This document shows, in pieces, positions 1 to 9,881 of a stretch of 64,000 nucleotides of DNA. The notes beneath the pieces were generated by a model that had not been told where the DNA came from, did no database searches, and was given only the letters and a program-made list of their open reading frames with translations. The translations under genes were made by a program, and so were the position numbers. The stretch is from Phaeosaccion multiseriatum (lineage: Eukaryota; Ochrophyta, other classes), in the NCBI GenBank assembly GCA_965112735.1, contig OZ218964.1, forward strand, positions 2,356,001-2,420,000. The letters are read 5' to 3'. Within the stretch, counting starts at the first letter, position 1. Each line of letters begins with the position of its first letter.

Positions 1-826
1 AGATGAAACGAGCGACGACGGCCTCGCGCCTATTGTACGCTGCAAGGTAGAGGGCTGAAGCGCCAATGTTGGTTCGTTTGTCCACACGTGCTCCCGCAGA
101 AAGAAGCTTCTCCACCACGGCGTCGTGTCCCTGTAGAGAGGCACCGAGAAGAGGAGTGGAACCTTCGAGGTCAGCCTTGTCGATGCTGGCGTGGGCCCTG
201 ATGAGCTGCTGTACGATACCCGCATGCCCATTAATCGATGCCGCCAGAAGCGGAGTAGCCCCGAGATAACTTGCGTGGTTCACATCCGCTTGGGCTGAGA
301 TGAGGTGCCTTACAACAGATCCATGTCCTTTCTGAGAGGCCACCCAAATCGGAGAGAAGCCCTGCTTCTCCGCCAAGTCGACGTTAGCGCGCGCCGAGAG
401 CAGCTGCTGCACTGTCGTGGAGTGCCCCGTTCCTGATGCTGCAATCAAGGGAGTAGCGCCTCTGGCATCCGCTTGGTCGACAGGGGCTCCAGCGTCCAAC
501 AGCCACCTTACCACCTGATCTTGTCCCTCGGCGCTAGCGGCTATCAACGGCGTGCTTCCGTGAGGTCCCTGTCTGGTGCGGAAGGAGGCCCCTTCGCGCA
601 GCAGAAAGTCCATGACATCCAGCCGACCGTGTTGTGCAGCCCTCAACATTGCGGTGTATCCTTCTTCGTCGACAGGCTGATCCAAACTCGCTTTGCCATG
701 TTTGGCGATGAGCTTCCCAACCACCGCTCTCACATTGGGGAAGCTCTTCCCTCTACGCAGGGCCTGCCCCAGCTGCTGGGCCTGGAGTTGTTGAGGGCAG
801 CGAATTCGGGGGGAAGAGACGCACAT
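1..826 (-). CDS. Ankyrin-repeat protein, copy 1 (3' end outside window)
   Basis: Minus-strand reading frame, open for 275 codons from the Met-Cys start (ATG at 826-824) to the window edge, so about the last 110 residues of the usual 386 are missing. N-terminus MCVSSPRIRCP, followed by ankyrin repeats with the usual TPL...A..GH...V..LL pattern. Ankyrin repeats are protein-binding helical scaffolds; no enzyme domain is visible and the partner is unknown. A candidate first exon is at 1107-1136 (minus, 10 codons). An extra base between the splice acceptor and the Met-Cys start would put the spliced form out of frame, so this copy may use the internal ATG or be damaged. Next to it lies a retroelement-like fragment, not a family C gene. 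Confidence 0.75.
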   Translation of the reverse strand, partial: MCVSSPRIRCPQQLQAQQLGQALRRGKSFPNVRAVVGKLIAKHGKASLDQPVDEEGYTAMLRAAQHGRLDVMDFLLREGASFRTRQGPHGSTPLIAASAEGQDQVVRWLLDAGAPVDQADARGATPLIAASGTGHSTTVQQLLSARANVDLAEKQGFSPIWVASQKGHGSVVRHLISAQADVNHASYLGATPLLAASINGHAGIVQQLIRAHASIDKADLEGSTPLLGASLQGHDAVVEKLLSAGARVDKRTNIGASALYLAAYNRREAVVARFI

Positions 827-1264
827 GCATAGGATAAAAGGGATCAACGGGAAGCTGCTGACTGCTTCGATACGTGCGCATCCCACCTCCGGGAACGTAT
901 CCGTTACCCCCCCTCCCTTTCCTCTCTCCAGATCTATTTCCTCAAAGCGGGGGAGAGGCCCATACACCGGATAAAAAGGGAACAGAGAGCTGCCCATTGC
1001 GTCGACACGTGAGCTTCCATCGCAGCTTCCGTACCCGCACAAGGCCCCTTTCTATGCTATACTCTTTCCTAAGGGCATCGTCTTATAGGAGGGCGCTAAG
1101 TCGTACCTCGCGCGTTAACGTTGCCTGATGCGCCATGGTGAGCAAGCGGCCCCTCCCTTGACACAGTAGTGCTGACAAGGGGGCTACAGAAGGCCTTCTC
1201 CGCGCCTGCTGTGCAGTAGTCGGTCGTTCTGCCTTTTATACAATGGGGCCTCCCCATTATTACT
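827..1264. other. 5' spacer of ANK copy 1
   Basis: Holds the presumed ANK intron and first exon (1107-1136, minus). The block around the ATG at 826 recurs in diverged form near 959-1030, next to a cataccggat-like box. A conserved block at about 1134-1200 (gagcaagcggcccctccc) is shared by all units. No plus-strand gene is seen. Confidence 0.5.
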
Positions 1265-1842
1265 AAGTATTATATTTTTTTTTCTCTTGTCTAAAAGTAA
1301 CGTCTCCACCGCCCCGGCAATCGCCCCGGGGGACAAAAGTTGATACCATTCTGTGGCGAGTGTTTTGATATTGCTGTTCCATCAAAAGGGACGAGATGGT
1401 ACCTCGTGGGGTCATAGTGGATGTCTCCACCCTGGCCCTCCATGCCTACCTGTGGCACCCCATACTTGGTGCGCTTGGTGGCTTCAGCCTTCTTGGCTGC
1501 CGCGAGTGCTTCCTTCGATGCCTTGGCCCTATTGGTGATGTTGGTGGCATCAGTGAGCGTGATGTCGATCATCAGGGACTTGTGGCCATCCCCATATTCG
1601 TGGTCAGGTGGAAGCTCGAACATCCTGGGGGGAGTCACGATGTCCATCTCCATCTGTTTGGCCACGTGGGCGTCACCCCTCACGCCGTTGCCCCCCCCTT
1701 TCCCTCGTCTCGCGGTGACGGTTCGTTCCCTCATGAAGGGGAAGCCGATGTTCTGCACTATCCCTCTGCCCAGTCAGGCCCTCGCTCTTCATCAACGCGA
1801 CAAGTGCCTTCTGCACAGCATTGGAGGTCTCTGAAGGCATTG
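1265..1842 (-). mobile_element. Retroelement-like fragment R1
   Basis: Minus-strand coding fragment. The clear ORF is 1291-1758 (155 aa), with a further in-frame homologous start about 80 bp upstream separated by a 4-nt insertion (agtc) relative to copy R3. Visible features are an acidic patch followed by LMIDITLTD, an Ala/Lys-rich helix (EALAAAKKAEATKRTKY) and YHLVPFDGT. This order resembles the region after the polymerase domain in some non-LTR reverse transcriptases; that is family resemblance from memory, not a search. An A-rich tail follows on the minus strand (about 1265-1285). No polymerase motif is present. Confidence 0.45.
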
Positions 1843-2489
1843 GGTTTGGTGATCCGATTCACAGATCCCGAACCCAGGGGGGGGGGAGTTCCTTGCGTGG
1901 GCGAGGGCAGAGGCTGTGTTGAGTGCGCACAGACGCGACCGCGCAGCTGCTGCCTAGATGGGCGGTGCCTGCCTTTGGCTTCCACACGAGCACAACCCCC
2001 GCCTAGGACCTGGCGTTCACCTTCACCACTCTGTGTTTAGCAGGGCAATACCCTTCTCTAATAAGCTACGACTCTTTGCTGTGCCCCGCATGCCCCACCC
2101 AGGAAGGAAGCCCTCGGCCTCTATCCATCGGGATTGCACTTCTCCCCCCTCCAAATGAGCTGACCTTCCCTCTCTCACCCCCCCCCCCTCAAGCTATACA
2201 CTGCATCCATTGGGCCCGTAAGCTACACACGTGACTCCCCTCCCCCCCGGACCCCCTACCTCCTGTACTCCGACTCCTCTCTGCGACAGAGCATCGCAAT
2301 CACTTCACCGCTCTTACACCAAGCCAGTGTGCCGTGGGCTGTCTCTGTCTCGCATCGCATCCTCATGCACAGGCTCACTCGCATGGGCTGCATGACTGGT
2401 GCAAGCGAGCAAGCTGGAGCGGTACTCTTTCGTTGCCAAAGTCCTCGTTGCCCCTTCCAGCCCCCACCTCGCACATCCCTCCTACTCGC
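1843..2489. other. Spacer between R1 and ANK copy 2
   Basis: Conserved non-coding stretch found before the 3' end of every ANK copy. It begins with the block attgggtttggtgatccga, then a G-run, a CACACGAGCACAACCCCCGC box near 1985-2005, a C-run near 2180-2190, and the ANK 3' flank. I see no gene in it. Confidence 0.5.
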
Positions 2490-3659
2490 TCAGCCCATCT
2501 CCTCCGCCATGCTCTCCCACGTCTCGCTCCCCACACTCCAGGGCCTCTCCAGCGGCAGGATTCCGCTCTCCTTGCCGAAGGTCGGATCCGTCCTTCGCAT
2601 GAGGTCCAGCGCGGTTTGGGACCGGAAGAAGGCTGCTGCCGCCTCCATAAGTCGCTGCTCAATGTCCCGGCCGAGCTGACACCGCCGTGCCCCAGCCAAG
2701 GCCTTGTCCACCGAAGCACCGGCCGAGAGGAGCTGCCGCGTTATCCCGTGGTGGTCTCTGAAGATGGCATAAAGGAGAGGGGTGCCACCGTTTGGTACTG
2801 TGATATCGATGGGGGATCCCGCAGAGATGAGACGAGCGACGACGGCCTCGCGCCTATTGTACGCTGCAAGGTAGAGGGCTGAAGCGCCATTGTTGGTTCG
2901 TTTGTCCACACGTGCTCCCGCAGAAAGAAGCTTCTCCACCACGGCGTCGTGTCCCTGTAGAGAGGCACCGTGAAGAGGAGTCGAACCTTCGAGGTCAGCC
3001 TTGTCGATGCTGGCGTGGGCCCAGATGAGCTGCTGTACGATGTCCGCATGCCCATGAATCGATGCCGCCAGAAGCGGAGTAGTCCCGAGATAACTTGCGT
3101 GGTCCACATCCGCTTGGGCTGCGATGAGGAGCCTTAGAACAGAGCTATGTCCTTTCTGAGAGGCATACCAAATCGGAGAACAACCGTGTTCCTCCGCCAA
3201 GTCGACGTTAGCACGCGCCGAGAGCAGCTGCTGCACTGTCGTAGAGTGCCCCATTACTGATGCTACAATCAAGGGAGTAGCGCCTGTGGCATCCACTTGG
3301 TCGACAGGGGCTCCAATGTCCAACAGCCACCTCACCACCTGATCGCGTCCGTTGCCGCTAGCTACTATTAATGGCGTGTCTCCGACGAGCCCGCATCTGG
3401 TGCGGAAGGAGGCCCCTTCCCGCAGCAGAAAGTCCATGACATCCAGCCGACCGTGTTGTGCAGCCCTCAACATTGCGGTGTATGCGGTATATGCTTCTTC
3501 GTCGACAGGCTGATCCAAACTCGCTTTGCCATGTTTGGCGATGAGCTCCCCAACCACCGCTTTCACATTGGGGAAGCTCTCCCCTCTGACCAGGGCCTGC
3601 CCCAGCCGCCGCGCCTGGAGTTGTTGAGGGAAACGATGTCGGGGGGGAGAGGCGCACAT
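2490..3659 (-). CDS. Ankyrin-repeat protein, copy 2
   Basis: Open frame of 389 codons from a Met-Cys start to TGA. About residues 55-325 form eight ankyrin repeats of 33 residues. The C-terminal 60 residues (DIEQRLMEAAAAFF ... SETWESMAEEMG) are conserved in all copies and match no domain I know. A 9-nt in-frame gain before repeat 1 duplicates Tyr-Thr-Ala, a trait shared only with copy 9. A short exon at 3964-3996 (minus, MAQQQATLTPE) with a GTACGA donor can splice in phase to the CAG at 3689. The gene is divergent from family C copy I. Likely a cytosolic or nuclear binding protein; the role is unknown. Confidence 0.85.
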   Translation of the reverse strand: MCASPPRHRFPQQLQARRLGQALVRGESFPNVKAVVGELIAKHGKASLDQPVDEEAYTAYTAMLRAAQHGRLDVMDFLLREGASFRTRCGLVGDTPLIVASGNGRDQVVRWLLDIGAPVDQVDATGATPLIVASVMGHSTTVQQLLSARANVDLAEEHGCSPIWYASQKGHSSVLRLLIAAQADVDHASYLGTTPLLAASIHGHADIVQQLIWAHASIDKADLEGSTPLHGASLQGHDAVVEKLLSAGARVDKRTNNGASALYLAAYNRREAVVARLISAGSPIDITVPNGGTPLLYAIFRDHHGITRQLLSAGASVDKALAGARRCQLGRDIEQRLMEAAAAFFRSQTALDLMRRTDPTFGKESGILPLERPWSVGSETWESMAEEMG

Positions 3660-3689
3660 GCATAGGATGAAAGGATCAATAAGAAGCTG

Positions 3690-4346
3690 CTGACTACTTC
3701 GATACGTGCGTATCCCACCACCTCAGGGATCGTATCCGAAAAGCCCCCCCTCGCTTTGCTCTCTCCGAAACACAGTCAGAGTCCATCTATTTCCTCAAAG
3801 CGGGGGAGAGGCCCATACACCGGATGAAAAGGGATCAACGGAGAGCTTCCCACTGCGTCGACACGTGAGCTTCCCACCGCAGCTTCCGTATCCACACAAG
3901 GACCCTCGCCATGCTCTATTCTTTCCTAAGGACACCGTCTTATAGGAGGGCGCTAGGTCGTACCTCGGGCGTTAACGTTGCCTGCTGCTGCGCCATGGTG
4001 AGCAAGCGGCCCCTCCCTTGAGACGGTAGTGCTGACAAGGGGGCTACAGGAGGCCTTCTCCCTGCTGCGCCTGCTGTGCAGTAGTTCGTCGCTCTGTCTT
4101 TTGTATCAGGCCTCCTCCCGCTGATATGTTTAGTTATGGAGGCCTCTGAAGGCATTGGGTTTGGTGATCCGATTCACAGATCCCGATCCCAGGGGGGGGG
4201 GACTTCCTGCGGAGAGCAAGCAGAGCCGGGGGGGGTCAGTAGGAGGAGAAGGAAAAGGGCAAGCAGGAGCAGGAGCCGCTGTATGGACTCCTCTCCCTCC
4301 CGCGAGACCAGCGGAGCCCATCACCTTCTCCCCCCTTCTCCTGCAG
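3690..4346. promoter_or_regulatory. Divergent spacer, ANK 2 / family C copy I
   Basis: Contains ANK exon 1 (3964-3996, minus), its intron, and the presumed shared promoter region. A 60-bp module at the ANK start (about 3653-3715) recurs at about 3807-3880. A G-run sits at about 4191-4200. No TATA box is obvious. Confidence 0.4.
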
Positions 4347-6980
4347 GGCCTGGGAATCAGCACTCCCTCCCTCGGTACGGCTCGGCTCTTCCAGCACCCC
4401 TGGACCGATTCCGAGGGCCTGGCCCCGTGGTGCACCACGAATGCTGAGGTGAGTGGTGGCGACTGCGTGAGGGGTGCGTGAGCGAGCCAAGCTGTGAGCC
4501 CCCTGCCTTCGGCTAGCTACAGCCTCACCTCCTCTTTAGGAGAGCTCCACTCGCCCACTCCCTTCCCCTCCCCCGCCCACCCCACCTCCCAAACCCTGTA
4601 TCCCACACCCCCACAGCCGCTCAAACTCGTTCATTCTCCGGGCAGACAGGAGCTCCGCGTCGTCAGCGGGAGAAGGAAAGGGGGTGAGCAGCCGCATGCC
4701 GTCGCGAGGAGAGCATGTAGACGAACTCGAACCCGATGCCGATGCCGATGCCGGTGTCAATGTCGATGTCGAAGGCGCATCCCCCGAGAAGCACCGGCGA
4801 GACGTGCCTCCTTCTCCTTGTCCTCGTCCTCCCACGCGGCCTTGTTGCAGCGCATGGGTCTCGCGATACCCAACTTTGGCCGTGTGCAGCAGTATGGAGA
4901 CCTGCAGCGGGAGCTGGACACGCTCAGGGGGGAGGAGGAGAAGGACTACGCAGGAGGAGGGAGGACCCGAGCGACTAGAGGGGAGGGCTCTAGGCGGGGA
5001 CAGACGACTCGGCCTGCCAGCACTCGGCCTCGGATGGAGGGGGGCGCCGGGCAGACCCAGGGGGCGGCAGGGTGAGCAGGTACGGAAGGAAGCAAGTGGC
5101 TGTAGATGAAAGTTGAGGGCTGAAGGCTGAATGACAGCATGACAGCAGCTGTCAAGGCCGAGTGGGGATGGAGGGGGGTCGGTACCAGGATGTTGGGGGG
5201 GCAAAGGCGCAAAGGCGCCAAGGTGGATGATCAACAGTTGCGTCCTTTTCGCCCTTCTTTCTCTCTCTCTGTCGCTCTCGCTCTGGCCCTCTTTCATCTC
5301 TCTCTCTCCCTCCTTTCCTCCCTCCCCTTCCCTCTGTCCGTGGGCCACAGACGCGTACACCGCTCTGCTTCGACAGCAGGCCAGGCAGCGCTCGCAGCGC
5401 CCGCGACATGAAGAGGCGGAACGAACAGCGGCAGCAGCAGCAGCAGAGGCGATAAGGGCGGCAGAGAGGGAGGGCTGCTGATGAGGGGGGCGGCGGCAGT
5501 TCTGCGGCAACAGCGGCAATCCGGTCAAGCCGCTGCGGTGAGGGAGGGGAAGGAGAGAGTTGGTGATACAGAGGGAGGGAGGGAGCGAGTGCTAGAGTGA
5601 CGGAGGGAGTGAGGTAGAGAGAAAGGGGGTGAAAGCGTGAGGGAGTGAGTGGGAGCGGGAGGAATTGAGGGCGTGAGAGCGGTGGGGAAGAGGAAGGAAG
5701 AAGGATAGCAGCGTCGCCAGCACGGCAGTGAGGTCTCGCAGCAGAGAAGACAGCGACGTGTGTATTGAATGAATAATTGATGCCCTCGCACCCCGTACCC
5801 GGTCCCACTCGTGCTCTGCTGCTCTGCTGCTCTGCCGCACCATTCATGTCTGCTCGATCCTGCTCCATGCGGTTTTGCCCCCCTTCATTTCTGCTCCCCA
5901 TCACTCATCCCAAAGGCCAAGCTTCGGAGTCGTCGGGAGAAGCAGCAGCAGCGGCGAGCAGCGGCCATCGCGATGGCAGGCGTGGCTGGATCCAGCACGG
6001 CCAGGGAAGGAGCAAGGCCGGTGACGGCTGCTGCTGCTGTACCACCAACTGTTGTACCTCGAGACGATGTGCTGGAGTGGGGTAAGCAGATCGAGATGGC
6101 ACTGGACAGGAGAGCAGAGCTAGTCGAGGGCGGCAAGACGTTCGCCTTCAATGGAAGATGAGGGGGGAGGAGGGTGAGGGAGGGAGGGAGGGAGGGGGTG
6201 AGGGAGATGGCAGAGGATGGAGTATGCTATGGATCCAACGCACGAGGAGATGGAGCGACGAAACGATGGAGTGACTCCCCGCAGCACGGTGGTGCGCTCT
6301 GCTCTACCCCTCGCGACATATGCTTCCTCCCTGCCTCCTTCCTTCCTTCCTTCCTTCCTTCCTTCCTTCCTTCCTTCCTTCCTTCTTTCCTTCCACTCAT
6401 TGACTTAGCGTTCACTCTGACGACCTCCCCTCCCCTCTCTTCTCTCTCTCTCTCCACCCTCTCCTCCCTCTCCTCCCCCTCCCCGCTGTCCACCCGTTTT
6501 CCCCTTTCTCCCCTGCTGCCAGAGAACAAGTACGCATCATCGAAGAATGTCCTCCCGCCGCCGCCGCCGGAGCGCCTTCCTTGCACAGAGACCGTTCCAG
6601 ATCGGTACAACAGCTTCGACCTCCCCCCTTGGACTCAGCGCGGAGCCGTCTGCGATCGTTCCGGGCCTCGCGATCCCCCCGGGGCGGAGGGGAGGGGCCG
6701 GGAGGAGGATACGTTGGGTGGAGGGCCAGGGGGAGGGGGGAGCATGAGCCATCGGAGCGTTCCCAATCTCGCCATTAGGGGGGGGGGGGAGAAGCTCTGT
6801 CTCTGTTTCTGTCTATGGCTCCAACACTCAGGAGGAGGGGGAGTGGGGCGTCACAAATGGCTTCAGTATCACCAACACCAGGAGGGGGAGAGGGGTTGGG
6901 AGGGGAGGACAAGGCATTGGACTTGGGTCTCAGCAGAGGCCCATTGGACGCCCCGTCACAGGGACGGGCAGGAGAGATAA
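4347..6980 (+). CDS. Family C low-complexity/coiled-coil protein, copy I
   Basis: Proposed exons: A 4347-4477, B 4617-5071, C 5351-5450, D 5916-6081, E 6523-6980; the true start lies upstream and is unresolved. Exon A reads GLGISTPSPG-type sequence with strong GC3. B is acidic (HVDELE..DADAD) then a heptad-like stretch (RVQQY.DLQREL). C and D are Arg/Gln/Ala-rich. E reads NKYASSK then a Pro run and DRYNSFDLPPW. Exon B has a 1-nt loss near 4790, balanced by a gain near 5065. The exon C donor is GA instead of GT; the D donor is intact (GTAAGC). An extra C near 6675 fuses exon E to the Gly-rich downstream frame. No known domain. Confidence 0.42.
6336..6395. repeat. (TTCC)n array, intron before exon E of copy I
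   Basis: About 60 bp of TTCC tetranucleotides, pyrimidines on the plus strand, between exons D and E of family C copy I. Confidence 0.9.
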
Positions 6981-8079
6981 GGAGGAGGTATCAGTGGTGG
7001 TGGCCGGGTTGGTGCTGGGCCGGCGTCAGCCCCTGTGAGTCGGGTGGGAGGGGTGAAGGCGGGGGTAGCGGGGGAGAGGAGGGAGGGATGCCGCGAGGGA
7101 GGGTAGCAGGAGGAGGGGCAGGAGGAGGAGCAGGAGGAAGAGGATGAGGACGAGGCGGGCAGGGCAGGTAGACGAGGAATCCATCCTCACTCACTCCATC
7201 GCTCACTCACTCATGCACTAAGTATTCACTTTCTAGCTCTATTCTATAAACGAAGTCCAGAGAGCAAACGCAATACACATGCTTCTCCAAGGTCGAGAGG
7301 CAAGCAGCAAGATTCACAGATGGATACAATTTCGGCACTCCGTATCCACTGCCTCCCCGCTGCCCTCTTCCGTCCGCTGGGAAGCATGTCTCACCCGTAC
7401 GCTTCTATCTGATCCCCACTTGATATTGCCGAGGGCAGGGCTCTCTTAAGACGAGGGGGCACAAATAGAGACCAAAAAGTAGCAGAGCACTGGGGAAGTC
7501 ACTGAGTACCAGCTTGTCTTGTTTACGTAATCTTTCGTAATAGCAAAGTGTTTCATCAGTCACTGAGTACGCATAGACTCGATTGGGGGGAGCTTGCCTT
7601 TTGTCTCCACACGAGCACAACCCCCGCCTAGGACCTGGCGTTCACCTTTACAATTGTGTGTTTCTAAGCTGTGACTACTTGCTGTGCCCTGCATGCCCCA
7701 CCCAGGAAGGAAGCCCTCGGCCTCTATCCATCGGGATTACACTCTCTTCCCTTCAAATGAGCTGACCTTCCCTCCCCTCAAGCTATACACTACATCCATT
7801 GGTGCCGTAAGCGACACACGTGACTCCCCTCCCCCCCCGGGACCCCCTACCTCCTGTACTCCGCTCCTCTCTGCGACAGAGCATCGCAATCACTTCACCG
7901 CTCTTACACCAAGCCAGTGTGCCGTGGGCTGTCTCTCTCTCACATCGCATCCTGATGCACAGGCTCACTCGCATGGGGTACGTGGCTGGTGCCAGCGAGC
8001 AAGCTGGAGCGGTACTCTTTCGTTGCCAAAGTCGTCGTTGCCCCTGCCCGCCCACACCCCACACATCCCTCCTACTCGC
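6981..8079. other. 3' region between family C copy I and ANK 3
   Basis: Gly-rich coding-like tail to about 7150 (stop codons in most frames), a short ACTC run at 7187-7214, then a conserved stretch shared by the long units. The 13-bp repeat agtcactgagtac occurs at 7497-7509 and 7558-7570, flanking an AT-rich block. The rest is ANK 3' flank. No gene supported. Confidence 0.45.
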
Positions 8080-9243
8080 TCAGCCCATCTCCTCCGCCAT
8101 GCTCTCCCACGTCTCGCTCCCCACACTCCAGGGCCTCTCCAGCGGCAGGATTCCGCTCTCCTTGCCGAAGGTCGGATCCGTCCTTCGCATGAGGTCCAGC
8201 GCGGTTTGGGACCGGAAGAAGGCTGCTGCCGCCTCCGTAAGTCGCTGCTCAATGTCCCGGCCGAGCTGATTCCGCCGTGCCCCAGCCAATGCCTTGTCCA
8301 CCGAAGCACCGGCCGAGAGGAGCTGCCGCGCTGTCCCGTGGTGGTCTCTGATGATGGCAGCAAGGAGAGGGGTGGCACCGTCTGATGCCGTGATATCGAT
8401 CCGGGATCCCGCAGAGATGAGACGAGCGACGACGGCCTCGTGCCCATTGTACGCTGCAAGGTAGAGGGGTGAAGCACCAATGTTGGTCATTTTGCCCACA
8501 CGTGCTCCCGCAGAGAGAAGCTTCTCCACCACGGCGTCGTGCCCTTCCTGACAGGCATTGCCAAGAGGAGTAGCACCTTGGAGGTCATCAGCCTTGTCGA
8601 TGCTGGCGTGGGCCCTGATGAGCTGCTGTACGATGCCCGCATGCCCTTTGAACGATGCCTTCCAAAGCGGAGTAGTCCCGAGAATACCTGCGTTGTTCAC
8701 ATCCGCTTGGGCTGAGATGAGGTGCCTTACAACAGAGCTATGTCCGTTCTGAGACGCAAGCCAAATCGGAGAAGAACCGTCTCCCGCTGCCAAGTCGACA
8801 CTAGCACGCGCCAAGAGCAGCTGCAGCACTGTCGTGGAGTGCCCCATAGTTGATGCTGCAATCAAGGGAGTAAATCCTCTGGCATCCGCTTGGTCGACAG
8901 GGGCTCCAATGTCCAACAACCGCCTCACCACCTGATCGCGTCCGTTGCCGCTAGCGGCTATCAATGGCGTGTCTCCGACGAGCCCGCATCTGGTGCGGAA
9001 GGAGGCCCCTTCCCGCAGCAGAAGGTCCATGACATCCAGCCGATCGTATTGTGCAGCCCTATACATTGCGGTATATCCTTCTTCGTCGATACGCTGATCC
9101 AAACTCGCTTTGCCATGTTTGGCGATGAGCTTGATAACCAGCGCTCTCACATTGGGGAAGCTCTCCCCTCTGTCCAGCGCCTGCCCCAGCCGCCGCGCCT
9201 GGTGTTGTTGAGGAAAACGATGTCGGGGGGGAGAGGCGCACAT
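8080..9243 (-). CDS. Ankyrin-repeat protein, copy 3
   Basis: 387 codons from the Met-Cys start to TGA; the frame stays open upstream to 9297. Eight ankyrin repeats and the conserved C-terminal tail. One repeat has an extra Asp (KADDLQGATPL), a 3-nt gain in a loop. The phase-compatible splice acceptor lies just before 9273 (AG then CAG), with candidate exon 1 at 9538-9567 (MAQQATLTPE). The isoleucine-rich start (LFIICMC) is unique. Divergent from family C copy II. Function unknown beyond protein binding. Confidence 0.85.
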   Translation of the reverse strand: MCASPPRHRFPQQHQARRLGQALDRGESFPNVRALVIKLIAKHGKASLDQRIDEEGYTAMYRAAQYDRLDVMDLLLREGASFRTRCGLVGDTPLIAASGNGRDQVVRRLLDIGAPVDQADARGFTPLIAASTMGHSTTVLQLLLARASVDLAAGDGSSPIWLASQNGHSSVVRHLISAQADVNNAGILGTTPLWKASFKGHAGIVQQLIRAHASIDKADDLQGATPLGNACQEGHDAVVEKLLSAGARVGKMTNIGASPLYLAAYNGHEAVVARLISAGSRIDITASDGATPLLAAIIRDHHGTARQLLSAGASVDKALAGARRNQLGRDIEQRLTEAAAAFFRSQTALDLMRRTDPTFGKESGILPLERPWSVGSETWESMAEEMG

Positions 9244-9273
9244 GCATATGATAAAAAGATCAACGGGAAGCTG

Positions 9274-9881
9274 CTCATAGCTTCGATACGTGCGCATCCC
9301 ACCTCAGGGATCGTATCCGAAAAGCCCCCCCTCGCTTGGATCTCTCCGAAACACAGATGTTTCCTCAAAAGCTGGGGAGAGGCGCATACACCGGATGAAA
9401 AGGGATCAACGGAGGCGAGGGCTGCCTGTTGCGTCGACACGTGAGCATCCCCCACCGCAGCTATCGTATCCGCAGAGGGACCTATTCTTTCCGATGGACA
9501 TCGTCATATCGTCATACAGGAGGGCGCTAGGTCGTACCTCGGGCGTTAACGTTGCCTGCTGCGCCATGGTGAGCAAGCGGCCCCTCCCTGAGACGGCAGT
9601 GCTGACAAGGGGGCTACAGAAGGCCCTCTCCCTGCTGCACCTGCCGTGCAGTAGTCGGTCGCTCTGCCTTTCTTATCAGGCCTCCCCGTGATTTAGTTAT
9701 GGAGGCCTCTGAAGGCATTGGGTTTGGTGATCCGATTCACAGATCCCGATCCCAGGGGGGGGGGACTTCCTGCGAGAGCAAGCAGAGCAGGGGACAAGCA
9801 GGAGCCGGAGCCGCTGTATGGACTCCTCTCCCCCCCGCGAGACCAGCGGAGCCCTTCACCTCCTCCCCCCTTCTCCTGCAG
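9274..9881. promoter_or_regulatory. Divergent spacer, ANK 3 / family C copy II
   Basis: Holds ANK exon 1 (9538-9567, minus) and the duplicated start-region module (second copy near 9384). An ATG at 9699 is open in frame into exon A of copy II for 61 codons. That frame is not kept in other copies because of the G-run near 9757, so I do not accept it as the family start. Confidence 0.4.

Noticed and set aside
473-832. Plus-strand frame antisense to the ankyrin N-terminus (119 codons), seen in most units
   Set aside because: Exactly antisense to ankyrin codons, with poor third-position bias; a shadow.
3994-4010. atggtgagcaagcgg resembles the start of a reporter gene cassette
   Set aside because: Only about 12 bases agree and TGA follows after seven codons; the block is native and conserved in all units.
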